A DNA stretch of 6,382 nt from Holosporales bacterium. GTDB taxonomy: Bacteria > Pseudomonadota > Alphaproteobacteria > BNTO01. How positions within the stretch are numbered: the stretch's first letter is position 1; every line of letters starts with the position of its first letter. Positions 1-6,107 of this stretch are shown piece after piece. The notes under the pieces are model-generated. The model did no database searches and had not been told where the DNA came from. It saw only the letters and a list, made by a program, of their open reading frames with translations. A program made the translations under genes and the position numbers. Location: NCBI GenBank assembly GCA_031273545.1, contig JAISRQ010000105.1, positions 1-6,382 on the forward strand. The letters run 5' to 3'.

Positions 1-1
1 G

Positions 2-538
2 GAAATTCGCAATTTAATTCCTATTCACTTACAAACACAAGCAGAACTTAACTTGTGGGAACAGAACAACATTGCAGAAGCAGAAAGTCGGCTATTCAAA
101 TCAAAAAAACTGCTGGTAATAAATGTGGATTTTCTGAAAAAAGTTCACAAAAGTATGTTTAATAAAACATGGAAATGGGCAGGAAAATTCAGGACAATAA
201 ATACAAATATTGGAGTAGAATGGATGAGAATTCCGCAGGAAATTCAAATACTGTGCGATGATTTTGTATTCCAATTAGAGCATGATTCTTTTTCATTAGA
301 TGAGGCGGCCGTTAGATTTAGCCACCGATTCGTTTGCATCCACCCATTTCCAAACGGCAACGGACGCTGTTCAAGACTTCTCATTGATTTGATTTTGGTG
401 AGAAACGGAGGCGAGCGGTTTACGTGGGGTAGCAAAAATTTGACGAACGCTTCAGACGTTAGGACTAAGTATATACAAGCGCTTAAATCTGCAGATAATT
501 TTGATATTAACCCACTGTTAAATTTCGCGCGTAGTTAA
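2..538 (+). CDS. Fic-domain protein, mobile mystery protein B type (5'-truncated by window edge)
   Basis: This is the C-terminal ~178 residues of a Fic-fold protein, a family that usually transfers AMP or another nucleotide to target-protein hydroxyls. The Fic core motif HPFPNGNGR is at 341-367, followed by CSR, and the presumed catalytic His is encoded at 341-343. Upstream, NIGVEWMRIP fits the substrate-positioning flap. The frame has no stop back to base 2, and the residues before the TTG at 53 (IPIHLQTQAELNLWEQNNI) match the conserved N-terminal part of mobile mystery protein B. The TTG is therefore not the start; about 15-20 residues probably lie outside the window. The fifth motif position is Asn where many Fic enzymes have the Mg-binding Asp/Glu; from memory Asn is common in this subfamily. 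The family normally follows a small helix-turn-helix partner, mobile mystery protein A, which would lie upstream, so a toxin-antitoxin-like role is plausible but inferred. Family call is firm; activity and target are unknown. Confidence 0.88.
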   Translation, partial: EIRNLIPIHLQTQAELNLWEQNNIAEAESRLFKSKKLLVINVDFLKKVHKSMFNKTWKWAGKFRTINTNIGVEWMRIPQEIQILCDDFVFQLEHDSFSLDEAAVRFSHRFVCIHPFPNGNGRCSRLLIDLILVRNGGERFTWGSKNLTNASDVRTKYIQALKSADNFDINPLLNFARS

Positions 539-756
539 CTTGACGTTTTATTTTGTTTTACATCTTTTTGTTAATATTACGATCCCTTTCAAAAATGATT
601 ACTGACTTATTCGCTAAACAAATGCTTGTTATTATTCAATTTTCAGTTAGAAATCTTTGGTAATTTCTGTCTATATTCATTCCCCGCATTCAAAGCAAGA
701 CGCAACTTCATCAAAAATGAGCGAAAGTTTCAACGATATTTACATAAACTCGAATT

Positions 757-775
757 ACTGCTAAAAAATAGTAGT
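757..775. repeat. Inverted repeat (7-bp stem, A5 loop)
   Basis: ACTGCTA at 757-763 pairs with TAGTAGT at 769-775, including one G-U pair, around a loop of five A. It sits at the left border of the G+C-rich island. No T tract follows on the plus strand, so it is not a convincing terminator there. Confidence 0.4.
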
Positions 776-822
776 GGGTGCGCTCGCTGTGTTTTTGCCT
801 TGTGAACTAGGCCGCAATGTAA

Positions 823-838
823 CTATCTAGTACGATAG
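823..838. repeat. Inverted repeat CTATC/GATAG
   Basis: CTATC at 823-827 and GATAG at 834-838 form a perfect 5-bp stem with a 6-base loop. It lies inside the G+C-rich island and could be part of a larger RNA fold, but alone it is weak. Confidence 0.3.
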
Positions 839-932
839 CCGCCGCAGGCCGCTCGTGGTGACGCAGGAATCAAGCAAATTCTCACAATTACATAGTCGCA
901 GAGTTTTTAGGTTCGGTTGTGCTACCATTTTT

Positions 933-938
933 TATAAT
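933..938 (+). promoter_or_regulatory. Possible -10 box upstream of rne
   Basis: An exact TATAAT lies 128 bp upstream of the rne ATG. No good TTGACA-like -35 is found at 16-18 bp; the nearest candidates around 910-917 (GGTTCG, TTCGGT) match poorly. Transcription would start near 945, inside the hairpin at 939-955. If that hairpin is real in the mRNA, the true start must be further upstream. The two calls compete. Confidence 0.3.
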
Positions 939-955
939 CAGTCCTTCGAGGATTG
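939..955 (+). promoter_or_regulatory. Leader hairpin covering a GAGGA Shine-Dalgarno
   Basis: CAGTCCT (939-945) pairs with AGGATTG (949-955) around a TCG loop, giving seven base pairs with one G-U. The right arm contains most of GAGGA (948-952), a Shine-Dalgarno-like sequence nine bases before an ATG at 962. Folding would hide it from the ribosome. No T tract follows, so it is not a terminator. RNase E leaders are known to carry autoregulatory hairpins in enterobacteria; a similar role here is inference. Confidence 0.4.
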
Positions 956-961
956 GAAATA

Positions 962-1018
962 ATGCGCCATTTGCGCCCAACCGTAATCATTGGCAATCAC
1001 AATTACAAACAACGCTAG
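962..1018 (+). CDS. Possible 18-codon leader ORF upstream of rne
   Basis: ATG at 962 opens a frame encoding MRHLRPTVIIGNHNYKQR, ending at TAG 1016-1018, 47 bp before the rne start. GAGGA at 948-952 is nine bases upstream of the ATG, a normal ribosome binding distance, and partly lies in the 939-955 hairpin. The peptide is basic and has no recognisable domain. A short leader ORF in front of a gene that controls RNA decay could act by ribosome occupancy or coupling, but an ORF this short can arise by chance. It would not be preserved in sequence unless functional, so comparison with relatives decides. Confidence 0.25.
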   Translation: MRHLRPTVIIGNHNYKQR

Positions 1019-1051
1019 CTCCATTAGAGTCAGCAGTATAGAAATACTATC

Positions 1052-1056
1052 GGAGA
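1052..1056 (+). promoter_or_regulatory. Ribosome binding site of rne
   Basis: GGAGA at 1052-1056 lies nine bases before the ATG at 1066. It supports that start, which also gives the N-terminus expected for the family. A small AGTAT/ATACT hairpin (1035-1048) sits just upstream. Confidence 0.75.
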
Positions 1057-1065
1057 ATATTTATA

Positions 1066-4000
1066 ATGACAAAAAGCATATTAATAACTGCACGAAATCC
1101 CGAAGAGACGCGTGTAGCGATCTTAGAAGACAATGAGCTTATTGACTACGATTCAGAGTTACTTGGTAAAAAGCCAATCAAAGGCAATGTATACCTTGCT
1201 AGGGTTGTGCGCGTAGAGCCCTCCCTTCAGGCTGTATTCATCGAATATGGTGGGGATAAAAATGGATTTTTGGCATTTTCGGAGATTCACTCCGACTACT
1301 ATAGAATTCCCGCAGAGGACACGCAACCAGAAGAGGACGAAGACGAGATTTTGGAATATCCCGAAAAAATGGATGACGTAGCCAATACGTCTAGTCACGA
1401 GGATGTTGACCACTTTGCATACCCTGATCTAGGAAATTTTTTCCCAAATGATCCCGATAGCGCACCTTCTTCAGCAACATCTCCCAGTAACTCCTCACAA
1501 GAGAAAAACCCGCATAAGAAGGAAAAGAAACGCCATTACAGTGTGCAAGAAGTAATTCATCACAGGCAAGTCCTCCTCGTTCAAGCAATAAAAGATGTGC
1601 GAGGAAACAAGTGTGCTGCATTTACGACTTACTTATCTTTACCAGGACAGTACTGCGTTCTCATGCCAAACGCAGGGGAACGTAGCGGCGGCATATCTCG
1701 GCGCGTTCACGAAGACGAGACCCGACAGCGTCTGAAGGATGTCCTAAAAGACATGGAAGTCCCAGAGAAAATGTCCGTTATTATACGCACAGCAGGACAA
1801 GAGCGCACCAAGACGGAGATTCGTCGCGATTACGAATACTTGATGAGACTGTGGGATAGCATTAGGGCAAAAACATTAGAATCAAAAGCCCCCTTACTTA
1901 TACATGAAGAAGTAGACATATTAATGCGCGTCGTTCGCGATTTTTACCAGAAAGATGTGGACGAGATATTAGTGGACACGCCAGAAGCGTACAAGCAAGT
2001 CCGCGTATTTATGAAGCAATTATCTCCGAGTGGAGTAAAAAAGGTTAAGCAATACAAAGATCAAAACGTATCATTATTTAACTCGGTTAATTTAGAGAGC
2101 CAAATTGTTGCAATGGTAAGCCCTCGGGTTCCTTTGGCTTCAGGGGGGTCGCTCGTCATTGGGCAAACAGAAGCACTGGTTGCTATTGACGTAAACTCTG
2201 GGAAAGCCACAAAAGAACGCCACATTGACTCGACTGCGCTAAAGACGAACTTGGAGGCCGCCAAAGAGATAGCCAAACAACTTAGGTTGCGCGACCTTTC
2301 CGGGTTGATTGTGATCGACTTTATTGACATGTGGGATAACAAACACGTGAAGCAAGTCGAGAAGTGTTTTCGTGCCGAACTTGACTCTGACCGAGCCCGC
2401 ATTCAAACAGGGAATATAAGCCAGTTTGGGTTGTTGGAGATGTCCCGCCAAAGGCTTCGTTCTAGCGTGATGGAGACATACAGCGAGAGGTGCCCTCATT
2501 GCCAGGGGCGCGGGATTTTGTACTCGCAGGCGTATTTTGTGTCTACCGTGCTGAATTTACTTGAAAAGGCCGCAGAAGAAGCGAAGTCACTAAAGGTATA
2601 TGTGCCAAAGGTTATTAGCGATGTGTTGTTGAATAAGAAGCGGAGAGAGCTTATTAATATTGAACAAATGCATCAATGTATTGTTACTGTTTTGGCAGAT
2701 ACTAATTTAAGCGATGAAGACTTTAGGATAGACGATGGACATGGGGAGGTTGAAACGATATCTCTGGGGAAGGCGTATTCAGGGTTAGATAAGGAAAAAA
2801 GCGCGAAGCATCAAGAGCAAAATCGTAAAATAATGCATCAGAAGAAAGAGGGGAAACAAACGAAAGGCCTTAATAAAACGGATAAAGCGGCTGAGAATGG
2901 AGTAGATAAGACGGATGCGGGGAATGTTGCTGAGAACGCCGCGGCGGGAAAAAGTGTAATAGATAAAGGAGCCACGAAAGCGAATGAACATGTTAAGTTC
3001 GCTGTGCAAGATAGAGACGCCGCGCACAAGAAAGATGCTGAACGAGATAGAGGTCCTACGCAAAAGAGAGATGCTTCGCAAGACATAAGTACTTCGCAAA
3101 ATCAGGAAAATACGCCCAAAGAGGGGGCTGCATCAAAAAAAGAAGGCAAAAATAAAAGGAACAGGTACGAAAACAACGACACAAGCCGTAGGGGTAATAC
3201 TAACGAAAGAACAGCTGTTAACGAAAGAACAGCTGCTACTAACGAAGGAGCAACTAAGGACACAGTTGAACGGAACAAGAATAACGCTGACGAAAAAGTT
3301 TCCACCAAAAGGGGAGACAACAAGGGCAATGCTGGCGAAAAAAATAGCTATGAAATTTGGGAATTTCCTGAAATCCAAATGAACGAAAATGTGGAGTCAT
3401 TCGCAATCTTAACGAAGGATGATGCACCCGATGCGCGCGCAGATACTGGCCCCACAAGTGACGGAGGCTTTCAAAAGCTTATCGACGAGAATCAACACGT
3501 GTTCTACACAAAAAGAAACCGGTCCCCGTATAATTTGAGGCAGCGTGATAATTTTCGGCACAAAAATAAGGACAATAGGCATCACGATAAGCGAGTGAAT
3601 GCCTTGCGCGTAAATGAAAGGCAAGAAGGGATGTCTGTTCGTGGCGAGGATGCTGGAGAAGCTGAACCCCGGGAGAGGGAGCATGACAACAGGGAGGAGA
3701 GTCGGGTAGTAGAGATAAAGACCAATCGGGAGGAAAGTCGGGTTGATCTGGAGGCAGACCGGGTTGTAAATCTGGAAGCAGACCGGGATGTAAATCTGGA
3801 AGCAGATCGGGATGTAAATCTGGAAGCAAGTCGGAAAGCAGATCGGGATGTAAACCGGAGAACCAATCGGGTAGAAGACCGAGATGAAAATCGGGTTGCG
3901 AGCTTCGATGCGTATAGAGATGCTGCAAAGGAAAGCTACGACGCTGAGAATGTGCCTAACTTACTAAACCCGAATGCGTCCACTGGTAAGCGTCGCCGAA

Positions 4001-4269
4001 ACTCAACAAGGAGAAGGCAAGGGAGAGAGTTTCAGCCCAAACAAGACGACGATTCTGGAGGGGGGGGACAAAAGGATAATTCTCAAACAGGAGGAAACAG
4101 CGATATGCCAGATAACCCATTTAAGTCTTCTGATGTGCCAGATACCCCGTTTAAAACCTCGAGCTTGTCTTATGAGCACAACATGATTATGCCGCCATAT
4201 CAGCAGAGTGATGGGTATAAACAGATGATTCGCAATGTGCTGAACAAAATTGCTCCGTGGAAAAAATAG
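1066..4269 (+). CDS. rne: Ribonuclease E with extended disordered C-terminal tail
   Basis: RNase E/G-family endoribonuclease, 1067 residues; it cuts single-stranded A/U-rich RNA in mRNA decay and rRNA/tRNA processing and scaffolds the degradosome. The N-terminal RNase H-like strand leads into an S1 domain (about 36-190) containing YLARVVRVEPSLQAVFIEYGG and an acidic insertion at about 86-155. The 5'-sensor pocket has R241-T242 (E. coli R169-T170). The DNase I-like domain has catalytic D375, N377 and D418, matching E. coli D303, N305 and D346. The Zn-link is C476-PHC479-QGRG. All four map with a constant offset of 72. The small domain ends near 560. The remaining ~500 residues are K/E/N/D/R-rich and look disordered, with tandem repeats, an RRRNSTRRR basic patch (976-984), duplicated DxPDxPFK (1013-1030) and an aromatic end APWKK. 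Catalytic half is certain; tail functions are inferred. It forms an operon with the downstream membrane-protein gene. Confidence 0.97.
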   Translation: MTKSILITARNPEETRVAILEDNELIDYDSELLGKKPIKGNVYLARVVRVEPSLQAVFIEYGGDKNGFLAFSEIHSDYYRIPAEDTQPEEDEDEILEYPEKMDDVANTSSHEDVDHFAYPDLGNFFPNDPDSAPSSATSPSNSSQEKNPHKKEKKRHYSVQEVIHHRQVLLVQAIKDVRGNKCAAFTTYLSLPGQYCVLMPNAGERSGGISRRVHEDETRQRLKDVLKDMEVPEKMSVIIRTAGQERTKTEIRRDYEYLMRLWDSIRAKTLESKAPLLIHEEVDILMRVVRDFYQKDVDEILVDTPEAYKQVRVFMKQLSPSGVKKVKQYKDQNVSLFNSVNLESQIVAMVSPRVPLASGGSLVIGQTEALVAIDVNSGKATKERHIDSTALKTNLEAAKEIAKQLRLRDLSGLIVIDFIDMWDNKHVKQVEKCFRAELDSDRARIQTGNISQFGLLEMSRQRLRSSVMETYSERCPHCQGRGILYSQAYFVSTVLNLLEKAAEEAKSLKVYVPKVISDVLLNKKRRELINIEQMHQCIVTVLADTNLSDEDFRIDDGHGEVETISLGKAYSGLDKEKSAKHQEQNRKIMHQKKEGKQTKGLNKTDKAAENGVDKTDAGNVAENAAAGKSVIDKGATKANEHVKFAVQDRDAAHKKDAERDRGPTQKRDASQDISTSQNQENTPKEGAASKKEGKNKRNRYENNDTSRRGNTNERTAVNERTAATNEGATKDTVERNKNNADEKVSTKRGDNKGNAGEKNSYEIWEFPEIQMNENVESFAILTKDDAPDARADTGPTSDGGFQKLIDENQHVFYTKRNRSPYNLRQRDNFRHKNKDNRHHDKRVNALRVNERQEGMSVRGEDAGEAEPREREHDNREESRVVEIKTNREESRVDLEADRVVNLEADRDVNLEADRDVNLEASRKADRDVNRRTNRVEDRDENRVASFDAYRDAAKESYDAENVPNLLNPNASTGKRRRNSTRRRQGREFQPKQDDDSGGGGQKDNSQTGGNSDMPDNPFKSSDVPDTPFKTSSLSYEHNMIMPPYQQSDGYKQMIRNVLNKIAPWKK
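1321..1530 (+). other. Acidic insertion inside the S1 domain of RNase E
   Basis: Residues about 86-155 interrupt the S1 fold between SEIHSDYYRIPAED and HYSVQEVIHHRQVLLVQ. They are rich in Asp/Glu, then Ser/Pro, and end in a Lys-rich patch (KNPHKKEKKR). The length explains the 72-residue offset from E. coli RNase E at the sensor, catalytic and zinc positions. Alphaproteobacterial RNase E proteins commonly carry a comparable insertion, which supports the taxonomic placement. Confidence 0.75.
3202..3237 (+). repeat. Two tandem 18-bp units in the rne tail
   Basis: Two head-to-tail copies encode NERTAV and NERTAA; they differ at one base. A further NEG follows after one Thr codon. The unit is a multiple of three, so copy-number change keeps the frame. 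Confidence 0.75.
3688..3900 (+). repeat. Degenerate tandem repeat array in the rne tail (core 24-bp units at 3757-3828)
   Basis: Three near-perfect 24-bp units at 3757-3780, 3781-3804 and 3805-3828 encode DRVVNLEA, DRDVNLEA and DRDVNLEA, with one base change between neighbours. Around them are decayed relatives: NREESRV twice upstream (from 3688 and 3724), VDLEA before unit one, then SRKA, DRDVNRR, TNRVEDRDENRV downstream. Every unit boundary keeps the reading frame. The protein product is a charged, probably disordered or single-helix segment at about residues 875-945. Confidence 0.85.
4060..4067 (+). repeat. Run of eight G in the rne coding sequence
   Basis: Eight consecutive G at 4060-4067 encode part of a Gly run (residues 998-1001). 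Such tracts are prone to slippage. A length change would replace the last ~65 residues, including the duplicated DxPDxPFK motif and the aromatic C-terminus, with other-frame sequence. Confidence 0.9.
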
Positions 4270-4273
4270 GCTG

Positions 4274-5359
4274 ATGCTAAAAAAACTGTACAAAAGCGAA
4301 GAAGCATTTCGGGCTGCAATTATCTCACTGGCAGTGTTAGTATTGTTGGGCCAGCTGTATGCCAAGCTGTCGTCAGCGATAAGCCCGTTTGTTTTTGCCA
4401 TTGTGTTGGCATCCTTATTGAACCCTGGGGTAAACAGGCTGCAAAAGCTTGGTATTCCGCGAAGTATTGGGGCCGCGCTATTAACGATTGCAGTAGTTGT
4501 GAGCGTTGTGTTTATTATTGGTCTTGTTTCTTTCTTTATTCAAAAGCATGTATCCCTTTATACAAAAAACATAAATTCAAACATAGAATTCTTAGCAGAT
4601 TGGTTTCCGAAAAAGTTGAGCGCTTTAAGCGACCGAATACATTTGCCCATCGAAATAAAAGCAGAAAATATTCGCGATTACATTATGTCCAGCTTGGGTG
4701 ACATTGCGGAGGCTTTGGGGCGCTACGCAGGGTCCATCTACTCCAAGGCGAAATCTGTGGTTGGGATGTTTTCGTTTTTGTTTTTGGTGCCAATTTTGAC
4801 GTTTTACCTTGTAAAAGATTGGCCGAAATGTACAGCCAAGACCCGCGAGTATACGCCGGATAAAATATTGGCGTTTACGGATTTTGCACTTCCAAGGGCC
4901 AAAAGCGCAATTAAAAATGAGGTAAGTGGGCAATTTAAAGTGGCGTCAATTGTGCTGTTCATTTATAGCATCGGATTGTGGGCGATTGGGATGAAGTCGT
5001 TCGTATTGCTGGGGATGATCAGTGCTGTACTAACATTTATCCCATTTTTAGGAATATTTGTTGCGTTTGTATTGGTGATTTTGTTCGCTATTGCACAAGG
5101 GTTATCATTTATGTGCATAGTTATGATTACGGTTTTATATTTTATTGGATCATCAATTGAGTCAAACTTTCTAACACCTCATTTCGTTGGGGAAAAAATT
5201 GGGCTACATCCCGTTTGGATCTTTTTTGCTGTGCTGGCTATGTCCGCATGCGTGGGCGTTGTTGGAACAATTTTTGTAATGCCTTTGGCTACTCTAGTAT
5301 GGAGCTTGATTCAGAGTACGATTGCGTGGATGAAACGGACGGACGTGGCGGAACAATAG
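4274..5359 (+). CDS. AI-2E/PerM-family membrane transporter
   Basis: Polytopic inner-membrane protein of 361 residues, the usual family length. Family marks in order: paired N-terminal membrane segments with SPFVFAIVLASLLNP; VPILTFYLVKDW ending at W183; GQFKVASIVLFIYSIGLWAIG; an IPFLG turn at 256-260; and ESNFLTPHFVGEKIGLHPVW with GLHPVW at 310-315, then a last long hydrophobic segment. Members include TqsA (signal export) and proposed Na+/H+ antiporters, so the substrate cannot be assigned. I chose ATG 4274, four bases after the rne stop; a TTG at 4250 would add eight atypical residues inside rne. The Shine-Dalgarno is weak (AGG at 4268-4270, or GGA at 4259-4261), so translation probably depends on ribosomes finishing rne. 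No separate promoter is seen. Confidence 0.93.
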   Translation: MLKKLYKSEEAFRAAIISLAVLVLLGQLYAKLSSAISPFVFAIVLASLLNPGVNRLQKLGIPRSIGAALLTIAVVVSVVFIIGLVSFFIQKHVSLYTKNINSNIEFLADWFPKKLSALSDRIHLPIEIKAENIRDYIMSSLGDIAEALGRYAGSIYSKAKSVVGMFSFLFLVPILTFYLVKDWPKCTAKTREYTPDKILAFTDFALPRAKSAIKNEVSGQFKVASIVLFIYSIGLWAIGMKSFVLLGMISAVLTFIPFLGIFVAFVLVILFAIAQGLSFMCIVMITVLYFIGSSIESNFLTPHFVGEKIGLHPVWIFFAVLAMSACVGVVGTIFVMPLATLVWSLIQSTIAWMKRTDVAEQ

Positions 5360-5363
5360 GAGG
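5358..5363 (+). promoter_or_regulatory. Perfect Shine-Dalgarno AGGAGG without a recognisable gene
   Basis: AGGAGG overlaps the stop codon of the AI-2E gene. The frames it could serve are very short: TTG at 5374 gives five codons, and ATG at 5388 gives MKEFSAPLKSKDEL then stop. It may be the relic of a third operon gene. Confidence 0.45.
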
Positions 5364-5591
5364 CAAGGCTTAGTTGAAGGCCAGTTCATGAAGGAATTTT
5401 CCGCGCCGTTAAAATCTAAAGACGAACTTTGAAAGAGTTGGATGTCGTAGATGTTATGAAAGCACACTCGCAAGACCGCATCTGTCATGGAGCTTGACAA
5501 CCCCCATGGCTAAACTCCTGCCCCCAGGTTCGCTTTTGCTAGGAATTCAGCCACTTTTTTGAAGCCCATTCAGGGATATCAGTCATGTGTC
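5360..5591. other. Convergent intergenic region, possibly containing gene remnants
   Basis: These 232 bp separate the AI-2E gene from the minus-strand gene. Short open stretches occur in several frames but none is long or recognisable. A 7-bp dyad (GTCATGG 5484-5490, CCATGGC 5504-5510, one G-U) and a CCTG/CAGG stem (5517-5528) are present. Neither is followed by a strong T tract, so no clear terminator can be named for either of the converging genes. Confidence 0.45.
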
Positions 5592-6077
5592 CTAATCTGT
5601 CTCGAGTAACAGCAACTCAAGTCTACGCTTAAAGTCTCCAGTATGCCGCTTCTCCGCACTTACCTCCAGCTTGGTATGTTCAAGAACAGCAACCTCATCT
5701 CCAGCAAGGACAGGTGTTCTCTTTTCTATGGTTGCCAGCAAGCCATCAGCAGATCGTAGAAACTGGTCATGTGCGTTTATAGCAATTTTCAAACCACACT
5801 TGAATAATGCCTTACGCGCAGGGTCAGGAATATTGCGAGAAAGTCTCACAATTTCGTAGCACATCCCCGTGACAAGATGCATGTCATTACAGCTAGCCTT
5901 ATAGCGATCGGACGCTTTACAAGCATAAAAGTCACCAAATTTTACAACGACATCCGCAACCTCAGGACGAAGTATCTCCATACGATCGTCTAAGCTTTCG
6001 GGATTTGTTGACGCAACGCCACCACCAACTGTTAATAAACTAAATACGCTCGATTGTAAAAAATTTTGAAAATCCAT
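5592..6077 (-). CDS. Unrecognised 161-residue protein
   Basis: I do not recognise the family. The start at 6077 is well supported: AGGAG (6088-6084) lies six bases upstream of ATG. The N-terminus (MDFQNFLQSSVFSLLTVGGG) is mildly hydrophobic but lacks basic residues and a clear cleavage site, so it is not a convincing signal peptide. The rest looks mostly alpha-helical and mixed-charge. Four Cys lie in the middle (YACKAS, ASCND, GMCYE, FKCGL), not arranged as an obvious metal site. The C-terminus is charged (EVSAEKRHTGDFKRRLELLLLETD) and could form an amphipathic or coiled helix. It is convergent to the rne operon, with its own candidate promoter and a terminator-like hairpin in its leader. 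The good RBS and uninterrupted length argue for a real gene; a lineage-specific or host-interaction protein is only a guess. Confidence 0.72.
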   Translation of the reverse strand: MDFQNFLQSSVFSLLTVGGGVASTNPESLDDRMEILRPEVADVVVKFGDFYACKASDRYKASCNDMHLVTGMCYEIVRLSRNIPDPARKALFKCGLKIAINAHDQFLRSADGLLATIEKRTPVLAGDEVAVLEHTKLEVSAEKRHTGDFKRRLELLLLETD

Positions 6078-6083
6078 AACATA

Positions 6084-6088
6084 CTCCT
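6084..6088 (-). promoter_or_regulatory. Ribosome binding site of the minus-strand gene
   Basis: On the minus strand AGGAG lies six bases before ATG 6077-6075, a strong match at good spacing. A second ATG closer to it (6083-6081) is out of frame, so it does not offer a longer form of this protein. Confidence 0.75.
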
Positions 6089-6107
6089 AGCAAAATAAAC
6101 AACACCT

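Larger units (their letters stand above)
539..1065. other. 527-bp intergenic region between the Fic gene and rne
   Basis: No full gene can be supported here on either strand. The first ~220 bp are AT-rich and show no terminator after the Fic gene. From about 775 to 870 the composition rises to roughly 56% G+C (50 of 90 bases in 781-870), clearly above the surroundings. Hairpins lie at 757-775, 823-838 and 939-955, and a short GCGC stem at 964-976. The last ~130 bp look like the rne leader, with a possible -10 box, a possible leader ORF and the rne Shine-Dalgarno. No tRNA, SRP RNA or 6S RNA could be recognised by eye. Confidence 0.6.

Noticed and set aside
53..538. TTG at 53 as the start of the Fic protein
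   Set aside because: The frame is open back to base 2 and the upstream residues match the conserved N-terminal part of the family, so the gene begins outside the window.
568..596. TTGTTA and AAAAAT at 17 bp as a promoter
   Set aside because: Only four of six matches in each box in AT-rich DNA, and nearly 500 bp from rne.
774..959. Two adjoining open stretches across the G+C-rich island (GTG 774 to TAG 828-830, then 831-959)
   Set aside because: Interrupted by a stop, no Shine-Dalgarno, the second part lacks a good start, and the peptides resemble nothing I know.
2061..2499. Minus-strand ORFs over the RNase E catalytic domain
   Set aside because: Shadows of strongly conserved coding sequence; no RBS and no recognisable protein.
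3479..3928. 149-codon minus-strand ORF with LLPDLHPD-like repeats
   Set aside because: It is the antisense image of the rne tail repeats; the repeat phase and codon pattern belong to the plus-strand frame.
4250..4273. TTG at 4250 as the start of the AI-2E gene
   Set aside because: It lies inside the rne coding sequence, adds eight residues not typical of the family and has no better ribosome binding site than ATG 4274.
5484..5528. Dyads downstream of the AI-2E gene as terminators
   Set aside because: Neither stem is followed by a run of T on either strand.
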